64,000 nucleotides of DNA, taken from positions 4,364,001 to 4,428,000 of the forward strand of contig WPIO01000015.1 of the NCBI GenBank assembly GCA_009760855.2, read 5' to 3'. This document shows, one piece after another, positions 9,916 to 21,597 of the stretch (positions are counted from its first letter, which is position 1; each line of letters opens with the position of its first letter). Under the pieces are notes generated by a model. The model was given only the letters and a program-made list of their open reading frames with translations, was not told the DNA's origin and made no database searches. The position numbers and the translations under genes were made by a program. The DNA is from Cristatella mucedo (lineage: Eukaryota > Bryozoa > Phylactolaemata > Cristatellidae).

Positions 9916-12665
9916 ACGTCATTATATTTTATTATATAATCCACCAAGGACCGCAGTCGTGAAATGCCAGCAGCTTGCCGCTCGGATAAGACAGAATGGC
10001 AACCTTGTGTATAAGGGTCATGACGGCCACATATCCTTCACGCATGACGTCTTGACGGCCGCATATCCTTCACTCACAGGCTAATACTTTGTTCGATGTC
10101 CAGTGGCCTCAGAATATGAAGCATGCCACCGACCTTTAAGTTTTGAAAACTGTTTCTCCTGCTGTCAACGTGCTAATGTGGATTTGCAAACCATTTGCAT
10201 ACGTGGCCACGTATCTCTCGGTGAGCTCCAACGGACTGTGAGGCTCCGGGAGCCTCGCAGTCCGTTGCAGTTTCGGGTTCCAATTCTGCTGACTGCAGGA
10301 TTCTTTTCCATTCGGTACACGTGTAACCGGGCAGCTCACGTGACCAATGTGGGCCGCCCGACTCTTCACCGTGGGCTAATACACTCGAACTTCACGACCT
10401 ATGTCGGTCGTGCGTTTGAGCACTCCAGGAGGTAATTCTATATGATGCCCGAGGCGGGAGTGATAGCCAGTACTCTACGGCTCTTCGAACCCTCCTCCTC
10501 CTATATAAATGAGGCTGCTAAATTAGCCTTGACCTTTAATTTGCCTCGAGGGTCCAAAAATGCAACTGTCAAGGCCAGCACGTCACTTACCGGCCAGCTA
10601 ATAAGGCTGGAATAAGAATTAGTCGCTGATCAGTAGAGGTAAGCCAGAAGCCAGAACTGCTAGACTGACTTCGCTTGAAACCCTACTGAAATGCTGCTTT
10701 GGGGCAGCAGAAGCGCACAACAAAACATGCAGTAGCCTGCCTGCGTACATCGTAAGGTAAATCTCAGTAAGGTGGTGCATTAAGCTACTCCGATGCAGAC
10801 AGTCATCGAAGACAGGGGAGCAAGGTATGCATAGGCGGTAGGAATTATGCTGAAATGTCAAGATTATGCGGTAAAATGCGGTCGGCCAGAAATCGTGCCA
10901 GCACTGGCAACAGCGAGGGGGGGCGGCAGCAGGCACGTTCTGCTATACTGTTATTCTTTGCACCCCGGCATAGCACGGCAGATCCCGGCAGATCGAGAGT
11001 GAGCACGGCAGATCACACACAAAATGAGAAAAAATGGTTCGGCCCTAAAAGTTCGAGCTCGAAAAGGCTATAGACATCGGCAGCAGCAAAGACAGCATGG
11101 ACAGCGAGTGTCGTTAGCCACCGCCACCTCACCCCAAACCCCCTCCCGAATAAAAATGCAGGCACGCCTTGCCAAGCCAGGCAGTCACTGTCGCCTACTC
11201 TTTGCAGGACGTGGGGTACCTTGCACTCTGCTGTGCAAGGATGGAACACACAGCGAGCGAAGAGAGGAGACAGGGGGAGACAGGAGAGAACGTGTCGGAG
11301 CAGAGCAGAAACGCAGCCGGGGAGAGGAGAAAGAGGCGAGCGCGAGATGAAAGGAGTGCGAGTTGAAAGGAGACAGCGCGTGCAGGAACAAGGAGAGAGA
11401 GAATCGACAGTCAACAAAAAGGTGGAAGAAGACGTCACTTTCGACGGGCGTAGTGGAGCGAACGTTCAAGAGCTGAAACGAAGGAAGGGGAGCCGAGGCT
11501 GATGGGAAGGAATGGAGTGGGACGAGACCAGAGAGGAGAAGAGAGGACAGAACAAGAGAAGCGAGAAGAGGCAGCAGAGTAGGACAGCAGAGGAGAGATT
11601 ATCCTCAATCATGTCCGCTCCATTTGCTCTAGTCACTGCCAAGCATTTTCCCCTCCAACTGCGACAGTGTCAGCACGGCGACGGTGAATAGACGACGGAT
11701 TAGGCGACATAACAGGGGCGCAATAAGAGTGCACGGCATGCACAAGCTAGGACAGCCGACAGCTTCCCAGACTTCTCCTTCCCAGACTCCCCGGGGGGCC
11801 TGCGAGAGCGCCGAGCAGGCCTTGTCCGAAGCGCTCTGAGGCAGAAGACCCGGAGAGCATGCCGCACAATTGCGCTCGAGAGCGCATTGATGCTCAAATG
11901 AAGACTCGATTGTTCTGGATATTTTCCTTTGTGTAAGTGGTTGACTGAGCAGAATTATACAACAAAGTGTGGCCACCGCGGTATGCCGCACCCTGTCTGA
12001 AGCAAGTTAGCACCCTTGCGTCGACGTCGCTGATGACCCGGTGCTGACCTCAGATCAAAGAGAAGGCAGCTCACTCTTCGGCAACATTAAGGGAAAGGCG
12101 AGACTTCTGACACGGCTAGCCACGCGGAGAGTTCTGCTTCGTTTCAGGTGCACCTAGGCAGCAGCAGGGGGCCGCAGGGCCCGCTTTGGTGTCCTGCCGA
12201 AGGAGGCCGCCGCGATCATCAGCCCCGAGATGGCTACTGGCGATGAGTGGTGCTGCCGCCTCTGCTGCTGCTTCGGTGCACTGCTGTGCTTGCTGCTGCT
12301 GCTGCTGCTACATAGCCGGTGTTGGTGCAGATGCACCTCGGCTGGTACTACAGTTACTGTCGCAGTCTCTCGCTTTCGCTGGCGGCATAACTGGGTAAGA
12401 AGATTCTAGTGAGCACGAACAGGGTTAGATTCAGTGCTAGCAGGACTACAAGTGCTGCTCAGACGTAAACCGCCTGCCTATCTCAGCACTTTGAACCAGC
12501 TACTCTGTCATTCACATTATCTAGTGAGCATGCAAGTTGCAGCGACGAGAAGGCACAGATAAGGCATTAAGGAAATCATCTGAAGGGTTAGAGATTGAGT
12601 CGCAGACAACAGACTGAGAGGCGCGGTAGAAAGAACGCAGCAGTAAGATAAGATGAAAGGCAGGT

Positions 12666-12668
<3 letters not shown>
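9916..12668. other. Intron 1 interior; no exon seen
   Basis: Mostly unique DNA. It contains a 21-bp direct duplication (TGACGGCC-CATATCCTTCAC at 10021 and 10053), a 37-bp palindrome at 10230-10266, purine-rich sequence at 11250-11600 and a CTG-rich stretch at 12260-12310. ORFs here have no recognisable product. Confidence 0.5.
10230..10266. repeat. 37-bp near-perfect palindrome
   Basis: Arms AACGGACTGTGAGGCTCC and GGAGCCTCGCAGTCCGTT are separated by one G, with a single mismatch. Confidence 0.95.
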
Positions 12669-12761
<93 letters not shown>

Positions 12762-12870
12762 AGAGGAAGAAGTAGAGAGAGGGTGAGAAAGAGAGAGGGA
12801 GAGTGATAGAGAGACAGAGAGCAAGAGAGAGAGCAAGAGAGAGCGCAAGAGAGAGAGAGAGGGGGGAGAG
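12669..12870. repeat. (GA)n microsatellite with purine-rich flank
   Basis: Pure GA at 12669-12758, then interrupted GA-rich sequence to about 12870. Confidence 0.95.
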
Positions 12871-13360
12871 AGTGAATGGTCAAAGGTTAAAAGCAAGAGA
12901 AGCGATGGACATGCAATTGACAAGAATCACAAGTGACTGGAGCCATGTTTCACTAGCGAGTGAAATTCAGAAGATACTTCAGTGGGCCAATGGAAGCTGT
13001 CGGACGAGGATCTGGCTGAGGACATTACAGTCACTAGGAGCACCAGCTGAGAACGATAATAAAGGCTAGATCGCTGCGATTGCCGTCGATCATGGTGCAC
13101 GGCGAGCGAGGAAAGGCCTCGCACTTGGCTCGAATAAGAATCTCGTATTCGGCAGATCTCAAAGAGATAGCCGTCGAAGCAGTTGGAATCTCGCACTCAA
13201 TCTCAGTTTCCGGGCCATCACTCTTGGCTAGGATGGCTTCACTAGGATGCCGGCAGAGGTGACATGGCCGAGAGGAAATGTGCAGGCCGCATTTCGGAGG
13301 TGCATGACCAACTTGGCAACAGCGTGTGCTTGTGTGTCCTTGCCACGCCAGGATGCTCAC

Positions 13361-13768
13361 CTGCAAGCTGACGGCCTCCGGAAACATGCTGGTGCCGGGA
13401 ATCTTGTAGATGAGTGGCTGGCCGACGAACACTTTGGCATCAGGCAGCCGAGAAGTGGCAGCGGCTTCGGTCGTGCAGCTGGTAGCAATGATCAGGCAGC
13501 ACAGGATTTCGGCAGCGACGACGGAAGCAGGCAGCCCCGACAGCATGGGCCAGCGAAGCACTGGAAGCCGCTGGTCCCTCGGCTTCGCCATCGTGGCCCA
13601 GCAGATTGCTGTAGACGGAAATGAGTTGACCTTGATAACCGACGAAACGGCTGAAAGACAGCGGTGGCAGTCTGCTGCAGCAGCTGCCAAGAGCAACACA
13701 AGCAGTGTCAGCAGTGTCAGCGCCCACGGAAAAAGTCGACACACCGGTGAGGCAGCAGAACTTTGCAT
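13361..13768 (-). CDS. DAG1: Dystroglycan homologue, coding exon 1 (signal peptide and start of N-terminal Ig-like domain)
   Basis: Dystroglycan is the cell-surface laminin receptor that links basement membrane to dystrophin. This exon holds codons 1-136 if translation starts at the ATG at 13768-13766. That start gives a textbook signal peptide: a short N-region ending in Arg11, a Leu/Ala-rich core at about 12-32 and an AAA-D cleavage context. An in-frame TGA at 13864-13862 closes the frame upstream. A second in-frame ATG at 13591-13589 (codon 60) has a better start context (A at -3, G at +4) and its own weaker hydrophobic stretch, so the true start is uncertain. Residues 108-124 (LPDAKVFVGQPLIYKIP) match the first strand of the vertebrate Ig-like domain, where I recall IPDGTAVVGRSFRVTIP. 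The exon ends with CTTGCAG followed by GTGAGC, a good splice donor, after a complete codon (phase 0). It joins in frame to the exon at 8483. Identity rests on the combined two-exon match and is strong; the 5' limit is not. Confidence 0.82.
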
Positions 13769-13864
13769 CGCAAAGTCGGCCAGTACTTGCAGCAGCCCCG
13801 CACCGCCCCACCCTGCCCCACTTGCATGTGGCAGCACCCGGCAGCACGGAGAAACGCACCGTCA

Positions 13865-13878
13865 CCTATATATATAGG
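13865..13878 (-). promoter_or_regulatory. Candidate TATA box for dystroglycan
   Basis: CCTATATATATAGG, a perfect palindrome, lies about 100 bp upstream of the ATG at 13768 and about 275 bp upstream of the ATG at 13591. A start of transcription about 30 bp downstream (near 13840) would give a short 5' leader with one out-of-frame ATG at 13827. No initiator element is obvious, and an untranslated first exon further right is possible. It could also be a stray AT repeat. Confidence 0.3.
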
Positions 13879-15007
13879 AGGAGCTGCTGCTTATACGTGG
13901 CTTGTGGCCTGGCCTAGTCGGGACTGGACCGACACAAGGTTTTCGCCTTGCGCCGAGCTTGCCCGCCTGCCGGCCCGCCAGAGTGAAGTCTCTGTTGCAC
14001 TCGGCTTTTAATGCATGCAGACGACGCCCACATGCGACTTTGCAGATGCACGCATGAGGGCGGGGATCGCTGCGCCCGTCCAAGGTTTAGAACATCTGAG
14101 GAAACGCAGCAGAAAAGACCTGCACCCGCTCTGCTTGGCATCGGATGGTGGACGCTGGATTGGCACGCTCGTTCGTCGGCTTGGCTGAGCTAGTTCGATT
14201 TGCTGCCCAGCCCACTGATTCATTCAGTGCTAGCACGTGCTTAGCAACTCGCCAGCGCCAAAGCACGGGATCGGTAGAGGTGGGCTCCTCTCGCTCCCAG
14301 CCCCCACGATGCTCTCTCCACTTGCTCGGTCACTTGCTCCCAGCCAGAAGGTGTCGCTGCTATTCTAAACGCAAACCTAAACTAGAAGCTGACTGATGCC
14401 GACAGCTGGCGAGTCTGCCAGCAGCCAGGTCTGCAGCCAATCTGCTGCCCAGAGGGCTGGCAACCGTGCAGTCTCACTTCGGAGCAGAAGACGAACAACT
14501 GTCTCGTCGACAGCGGACTGGCATGTCAGCCATTAAAGAATAAGGAGCTGAAGATGGCCAACTGCATTAACATTAATTACATCGGAAGCACCGGGCTCTA
14601 TGGCTGCTGCTGTGTCTACTGCTGCTGCTGCTGCTGCAGCTGCCAGAGCAGCCAGCAGCAGCTGCTGCTGCTGCTGAAATGCTGCTGCTGCGGCCACTGT
14701 TGGCGTCATGCAGATGCCAATGCAGCCGTGGCAGCAGAGAGCATTTCAGTTCCCAGCAAGCTACTACCACTGATCTGGATGCAATGAATTGGCCTGCGCC
14801 TGCTCTGCCGCAGCCCTCATACTGTGCCGAAGAAAGTGTTTTCCCCCTACCCACCGAGTCGCTAGCAGCAGCCGATCAGTTCAGCGTGGTTAGAGATTAA
14901 AATGCCAGCAGCATCTGTTTCTATCGACCAGCAGCTGCGGCCCTCCTAACTCGTCCTTATCGTTGGGCAAGCAGCAGCGCTGAAGCAAGCGGCACGACTT
15001 CTGCTTC

Positions 15008-15010
<3 letters not shown>
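13879..15010. other. No gene seen; 5' flank of dystroglycan
   Basis: A CTG/CAG-rich stretch lies at about 14590-14700 and gives runs of Cys or Ser codons in one frame. No credible exon is visible. Any promoter-distal elements or untranslated exon would lie here but cannot be recognised. Confidence 0.4.

Positions 15011-15094
<84 letters not shown>
15011..15094. repeat. (GA)n microsatellite
   Basis: About 42 GA units. Confidence 0.97.
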
Positions 15095-15095
<1 letters not shown>

Positions 15096-15314
15096 CATCC
15101 TTTGCAAGGTGGGCGAGAGACGGCCGGAGCTCCGGTCGCTCGTACTAAGCGCCCGAAACAACTATAATTAAAAATTTTGGTTCATGTCAGCTCCTGATGT
15201 AGTTGGGTCCTCGGTAACTACACTTGGTCTACGCTAACTACGCTTGGTCAGCCAAAGCTTCGGCTTGAAGCTCACTGCGGCACATCGTTGTGACGTAGTG
15301 TAATATACATTGCG

Positions 15315-15660
15315 GCACTGTGTAATATAGCTCCGTCTGTTACTCCACAAAGCGGCAGAGACTAAGTGGATGTTACGCAGGGGAGTTTTCTATAGCACTC
15401 TCAAAGCCTAAGCGACTTTCGATACGCATTCGGTAGCCAACAGATTGTATTGATTTCACGTCCAAAAGAGAAAGTGAAAAGCACAGCCAAGTCGGGAGAG
15501 CATTTGAGGAAGTGAGTGGCACAGAAGACAGAAGCTCAGGACCCAGCTGGAAATGATGTGCCACAGTCAGCAGCAGGAGAGTAGATGTCGTTGCATAACA
15601 GTTACGGAAGTGATGGTTAGTTAGTGAATAGTAAATAGTTACGGAAGTGATGGAGTCCAT
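15315..15660 (-). mobile_element. LINE family B, 3' end
   Basis: On the minus strand it holds the decayed end of the RT ORF (a stretch equivalent to LLTVAHHFQ-SS-P-WL), the KSVGYRMRIESRLG coding signature, then the noncoding end TAACATCCACTTAGTC and GGAGTAACAGACGGAG. Several frame breaks are present. Confidence 0.8.
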
Positions 15661-17245
15661 GGTGTAGAGCCTACAGAGAATTGGCTTGTTTCTTTTACGA
15701 GTAGGAATGGAACAGCTCCTTGTTTCATTGTCAGAGAGGTGGCTACTGGATGGAACCGAGAAGCCAACAAACGTATCGATTCCGACCGCACGGCCGAGAC
15801 AGACTGTCTCCGGGTCTACCGATCTACCGTCTGCTTAGCGCTACCGTTCATCCTGCTCGCTGCCTATGTCAGCCTTTCGTGACGGTGGGAGTGAGACAGC
15901 CTTTCGCGGCGAGGCGAGCTGAGACGATCCCGATTAATTCGCCGGCGTGGGCACACCGGAAATGCCTCCTGCCAGCCTCCGAGACTCTCCTGAAGGTCTA
16001 GTCCTCTTCAGGACTGCACCCCGCGGCTTTCCGCGCTGTCTGGTAGCGATTGAAGAGTGGAAACGATGCTGCAAATATAGTCATAGCTTACGTTCAGTTC
16101 GCAAAGCGAGAGGTGCAATTCCGAAAAGTCCGTGTCGGTGACGCTGAGCGGTCTTTTCCAGAACCGCAGAGGGTTCAGCACCAGCAATGACATACGGCTC
16201 CCTTCGAAGCTTGGAATACAACTGAATAACTGCGGCGTACGCCACGTGCGCTTCCGTAGGTTGTAATTCAGGAAGAGCCTATAATCGCTGGGGCTATCAT
16301 AATGATCTGGCCATTTCGCAACTGCAGTTTCAGCCGGTTATAACGCGCGCGCGAGCGAAGTGTGTGCGCGAGCCGGTTAATCTAGAGCGAATAAGAACAA
16401 CTCCTACTTCGCGGAATCCGCAGAGCGATCGTCTACGCCGCGGCAGCTGAGCGCTTTCCGCGAGCGCTCGCGTCGCGAAAAGCTCTCCCGTCACCTCGAA
16501 AAGCGCTCCCGTCACCTCGAAAAGCTACCGAGAAATCCGCGCGCGGCGCCCGAGGCGACGGCACTGCGTTCTTGGCGGAGCCTACGCGTTCGCGGCGGCG
16601 GCAGATTTGCACGGATGCGCTGACGGTTCGGAGTTAGCTTTCCTATTCACTCGCGGGAATTGCTCTCGCGCGCGCGCATTCCGGCATGCTAACGCACGCC
16701 GAAGATATTCGGAAGCTCGCTCTTAAAGTGAAGGCGATCAGTTTCAGCCGCTTCAGGTTTCCGCTCCGATCGCCTTCCGCGGCGGGGGCGGCGGCATGTA
16801 CGACCGTCTCCTCCCTTTGCTAAAGAGCCAGTCTCGCCGCTCGTCGAGCGGCGGCGGCGGCGGGAGCGCGGCCGCTGCCGCCGCGTGCGCCCTCGCGCGA
16901 GGAGAGCTCGCTTCTCTTCTCCGGCGACGAGATCGCGCGGCGGAGGCACCGCGAAGCGCGCGCGGCCCGATGCGCCCCTTCCGCCACCGGGCGGCGGAAG
17001 TGGCGGTTGCCGCTCGGATTGAATCGCGGCGACCGAATGGCGACGTGCTCGATAGAGAGCCAGCGAGCGCAGGCTGGCGGCGCTCGCCGGCGAGCTCTCG
17101 AACCGAATCCAGCGACCCGCGTACGGGGGTAGCCGAGGCGCCGACGATGAGCCGCCGCCAGGTGGCGGCGAAATGCTTCGGCTGCTCATTGGCTGAATTT
17201 GAATCCTTAGAGCGATCGGGTGCACTAGAACTTATCATGACGCAT
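15661..17245. other. No gene seen; becomes CpG-rich after about 16330
   Basis: Contains a 23-bp direct repeat at about 16477-16525 (TCCCGTCACCTCGAAAAGC twice). Overlapping GC-driven ORFs on both strands from 16690 are rich in Arg, Ala, Ser and Pro and show no domain. Confidence 0.35.
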
Positions 17246-17325
17246 TTGCATAGCGCCCTCCTCATAAAGCTTTATCTCTTTTCAGGCACTTTTGCAAATG
17301 CTGTAAAGGAGGCAATTCAGAATTG
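17246..17325 (-). mobile_element. LINE family A tail fragment
   Basis: TAGCGCCCTCCTCATAAAGC, TTATCTCTTTTCAGGCAC and GCAAATGCTGTAAAGG resemble the reverse complement of the LINE A 3' end, directly next to a SINE B head. Confidence 0.5.
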
Positions 17326-17329
17326 CTCG

Positions 17330-17482
17330 GTCTTAGGCCAGTAGTTAAGGTGCTCGCTCTTCACGACTCAGATCGTGGGTTCGAATTCTGCAGAGGGTGA
17401 TTCTTTGTCGTCCGTTTTAAGCGGTGGTAATAGCCATAAAGGCTCTTCCACCGATATATAAATGAGGTTGTTAAATCAGCTA
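17330..17482 (+). mobile_element. SINE B
   Basis: Head GGCCAGTAGTTAAGGTGCTCG, B box GTGGGTTCGAATTCTGC, body AGCGGTGGTAATAGCC, tail AAAGGCTCTTCCACC and GAGGTTGTTAAATCAGC. Confidence 0.85.
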
Positions 17483-20069
17483 AGCTTTTTTCAGCATGCA
17501 CAGAATCGGCATGCATACGCACACGAAGACACTTTACAAGGGCCTCGCGAATGCTGTGAGTAGCAAACACGTTGTTAGCTTCCTTTTGTAGATGTCGTCC
17601 AGTCAGATGACGTCGTGACGTCTTTTGAGAGTGAGTTTCAGGCGTTCGGAGCGCACGAACTAAAAGCTCGGTCTCCAAAGGATGTGAGGTCGGTTCGAGG
17701 TACAGCTCAGCGACTCGAGTTAGAGTGAGGCTACGGTGAGGCTATGATGCCGCCTTGGCATCGGATTCGGGAGATCCGATCGGCGTGGCTCCGATCGGCG
17801 GGCCGTTTGTCTCTTGCCGCCATCCTTTCACCAGAGGCGTAAGCGAGAAGAGAAGAGCAGCGGCGCCAAATGATACCAACTGGCGCCAAACGGAGCCCCC
17901 CCTGGCGTTGGGGGAGCGTGTCGCACGTGCTCGAGAGCAGGGCTGCACCTCCAGACTCGGCCGCCGCCATCGGAGCGTCGCTCTGTCGGAAGCGGCGCAG
18001 GAAGTCAGCGCGTTCGAGCGGGCGCAGCGGGGCGACCGGTGATCGCTGCGCCCGCTCGCCGCCAGCGACGATCGATGGCGGAGCCGCCAGAGGTCGGACG
18101 CCTCGGACGGAGCCGCCTCGGACGTCGTCGCCGGAGCGCTCAGCGGGAGCGGATTCGAAGCGCGCGCGCACGCGACAGCGGCCACGTCGCGACGGTCGCC
18201 GGCAGGTGGCGCGCGAGCGAGCGACGGCTTACTCAGTCGGACGTCGTCGGCGCGCCGATCGCAACGACAGCCGTCGGCCGCCAGAGGCCGCTGCGGCTGC
18301 CTAAAGGCTGCCCGCGGCTGCAGCGGCCTCTGGCGCTCGTGCCGCGAGGCGGTCGCTTTCGCTGGACGGGCGGACCTAGCGCTGCGGGGCCGGGCCGCCG
18401 CCTGGGAGCTGCTGCCGCCGCCCGCCGCCGCCGCCGCTGCGGGGCAGTTGCGCTGGTAGGTGGCGGCGATCGCTGCGACGTAACGACGCCGGCAGGAAAA
18501 CAATTACCCGAGCCTAACTGTGACGCACAAAGCGCGCCTTTGTAGCGGGAGCGCCGTCGCTCTCGCCGGCAATTTCACTCAGCGATGAGCGCAGAGCGCG
18601 TCGCATTGAGGGCCGGAATGAGATCCCATTGACAGTTTTGTGCTCGGTTTCCCAAAGCGCCGCCGCGGAGGGTTTCGCGATTTCGGAGAGCATCATTGTC
18701 GGCGCGAACGAGCGGTCTCTCAAAGGAAGAAATCAGGGCCGCAGGGCCGCAAAGGCGCGGCCGACTAGCGCGGCGGCCGCCGCTGCCGTGCGGAGCAGCT
18801 TCCATTTCGAGAGCGCTGCCGTGCGTCAGCTCGCCTATCGCTGACTTGCCTCGTGAGGCCAAACTCGACTGCCGCACCGCCTCGAGCGCCGCGCCGCCGC
18901 CGCCGCGATCGGCTTCGCCAACCCAGCCCGCGCGGCCATTGCGGCGGGCCGCGCCCCTGGAGTCGTCTCCGCCGCCGCCATCGCCGCCGCCGCCGAAGTT
19001 TCAGCGGCGTCGCGGAATGACCAGAGCGACGGCAGCGCATCGTTCAAGCTGCGGCCCCCGCGCCGCCGCGCGGCCTCTCGATGCATCTCGACGACGTCAG
19101 CCCCGAGCGCAACACCAGCGCCGCGCAGCCGGTCGGCGCGTTCGAGCGCCACGCCCACTCAAGAATCTCGCGGGGCCGACGTGCGTCTGGACGCCACGGG
19201 CGCCTGAGCCGCGACCAGCAGGCGACCGCACCAGCCGTCGGAGTCGCTGCGGCTGCGGCCAGGCGAGCCGAAACGAAATGGGTCGCTCCATCGTGTGCCG
19301 TGGAATCTCGTGGAATCCTGGAAGCCACGGGCGCCTAGCGTCGCGCGGCTTCGGGAAGCCGCCGCTTCCTCGGCGGCTTCCGGTGGCTCGATAGATGGCT
19401 CGAACGGGCGGCGCGCTGGGCGCCTCGGTCGGACGGGCGGCGAGGAGCCGTTGCTGCCGTGCGCGCGCCGCTAGCTCAGCGACCGCACGCGTTCGCGGGA
19501 GCGCGTAGGGCCGGCGATGCTACTGGAGCGCGGGCGATGAGCGCGGCGGCGGCGGCCTCGGGCCAGCGACACGCGAGCGCGCTCCTCTCGCAGCAGCAGC
19601 AGCAGCGCCGGCGATCTAGCGCGCGGCGCGGCGGTGCAGCTCGGTCGGAGCGCGGCGAGCGCAGCGCGGATGCAGCGCCTCGGCGAAGGCTCGCACGCGG
19701 CGAAACGGGCGGCGGCGGCTGGTACCTGCTACCGCGGCGGCGTCGGCTAGGGCTGGCTACGGCACCGCAGGCAGTCCACCCTTACACGTCCGGCGGCGCG
19801 ATGCGTAAACACTGAACGAATGCCGGCCTACCGAGCTGCCGGCGGCGGCGAAGGCCCGCTGAGGCGTTCTAACTCACGTGGTGCAGGCGTAGCCGCGCCC
19901 ACTCGTAATGTAGGACCGCCCTTCCGGGGCGCAGGCGGACCAACGGAAAAGGTGCGCTAGCGTGCTCGGAGATAAGGAAGCCAGCGCTTTTGAAGAGGAG
20001 GCGACAAGTTGGAGTCGATGAGCTGGGACGGTTGCAGGCATCGAGGAAGGCATCGACTGCGACCTTCGA
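17483..20069. other. GC-rich, CpG-rich block; no gene recognised
   Basis: From about 17730 to 19860 the DNA is extremely GC- and CpG-rich, with CGG, GCC and CAG runs (for example a CAG run at about 19591-19606). Long ORFs exist in five or six frames (up to 253 codons on the minus strand, 232 on the plus), which is what few stop codons would give by chance. None matches a family I know. A CpG-island promoter or first exon could be hidden here. Confidence 0.35.
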
Positions 20070-20325
20070 CTGTGGCGAATCCTTGCCATTTCCGTCCTGA
20101 GCTGCTACTTCAGTTTGCGGCTGACTGCCCCCCCGACTGCCTCGGCTGTGCTTCTCGCTTTCTCTTGGCATCGTGAGCGATGAAGTCTGTTGGCTACTGA
20201 ATATGCGTACAGAGAGCCGCTTAGGTTCTGAGTACGCCGTGCAAAATTCTCCTGCGTAATACCCACATAGTCTTTGTGGCTCCGTGGAGTTACGGACGGA
20301 GATGCAAGATGGAGGAGGCAATACG
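20070..20325 (+). mobile_element. LINE family B, 3' end
   Basis: GAGCTGCTACTTCA, GATGAAGTCTGTTGGCTAC and GCCGCTTAGGTTCTGAG are followed by the noncoding end TAATACCCACATAGTC and GAGTTACGGACGGAGAT. The coding part is decayed. Confidence 0.75.
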
Positions 20326-20426
20326 ACGTAACTAAAAAAAAAGAGGGACAGAGAAAGCTATAGAGAAGAGCGAAATTAGTTTTACGTGTATTTGAGTGCG
20401 TGCGTGTGCTTTTGTGTGTACGTACA

Positions 20427-20458
<32 letters not shown>

Positions 20459-21029
20459 CGTATGTGTTTGTATTGAGAGAGAAAGACAGAGAGAAAGCGA
20501 AAAAAGAAGATGACTGAGAGACGGAGCGAATAGAGAGAAAACGACTGGACTGAAGCTGAAAAGGGGAAGTGAAGGGAAGAGATAAAAGCTGAGGCAGCTA
20601 GTGAGACAGAGAGAGCGAGAGAGAGAGAAATAATTGTATGTCCGCATGCATCTGCGGATACGCGGTTATAAGTCTTGACGGGCGTTTTGCCGATCTCCAT
20701 ACAGTTCAGCACGGGGCAGATGGTTTTAGTTTCAGAAATTTGCTCCCACTTGTTCTAGCAGCTCGCTCAAAGCAAGCGGCGCGGTCTAAACGGATCACGT
20801 GACATGCGTGCATAGCGGGTTACTTGGCATGCGTGCATAGCGGGTTACTTGAGAGCGACTACGGTCAAGCTCTCGCCTCACACGGTTGGAAGTCTTACGT
20901 GAAGCGGGTATCCTAAATAAATCTCGAGCTGCCCGTAAGCCTTCTTATCGCGGCTAGTTCAAAAGCGGTCTTCAGTTAAAAGTCAATGGCCAAGCTCAAA
21001 GGTCGAAATCGCTGGGCTTTTCAATGAAG
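20326..21029. other. No gene seen; (GT)n at 20431-20457 and a 25-bp tandem repeat
   Basis: A purine-rich stretch with a short GT repeat is followed by two copies of CATGCGTGCATAGCGGGTTA at 20803 and 20828 (period 25). Confidence 0.6.
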
Positions 21030-21115
21030 AAAGAGAGCGCGAGAAAGAGAGGGCGCGATGCAGAGATAGAGAGAGATAGAGAGAGAGAGAGGGAGAGAGA
21101 GAGAGACAGAGAGAC

Positions 21116-21200
<85 letters not shown>

Positions 21201-21333
21201 CAGAGAGAGAAACAGAGAGAGAGAGACAGAGAGAGACAGAGACAGACAGAGACAGACAGAGACAGAGAGAGACAGAGACAGACAGAGACAGACAGAGACA
21301 GACAGAGACAGACAGAGACAGACAGAGACAGAC

Positions 21334-21388
<55 letters not shown>

Positions 21389-21597
21389 GACAGAGAGAGA
21401 GACAGAGAGAGACAGAGAGAGACAGAGAGAGACAGAGAGAGACAGAGAGAGACAGAGAGAGAGACAGAGAGAGACAGAGAGAGACAGAGAGAGACAGAGA
21501 GAGACAGAGAGAGACAGAGAGAGACAGAGAGAGACGGATGGTTAGGACAGTAGGAGGAGAGAGCGAGAGTGCGAGAGAGAGAGCGAGAGCGAGGCTA
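21030..21597. repeat. GA/GACAGA purine-rich satellite-like tract, about 570 bp
   Basis: Pure GA blocks alternate with higher-order units based on GACAGACAGA and GAGAGACAGA. One strand is almost wholly purine plus occasional C. The long Ser/Leu or Arg/Glu ORFs across it are artefacts. Confidence 0.95.

Noticed and set aside
12154-12400. Cys- or Ser-rich ORFs in CTG-repeat DNA (also 14554-14854 and 6992-7255)
   Set aside because: These are readings of CAG/CTG trinucleotide-rich sequence in alternative frames.
13440-13865. 141-codon minus-strand ORF overlapping dystroglycan exon 1
   Set aside because: It is in a different frame from the conserved Ig-like segment and has no recognisable features.
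16689-19394. Long ORFs on both strands in the GC-rich block
   Set aside because: High GC removes stop codons in all frames. The products are Arg/Ala/Pro-rich with no domain or repeatable splice pattern.
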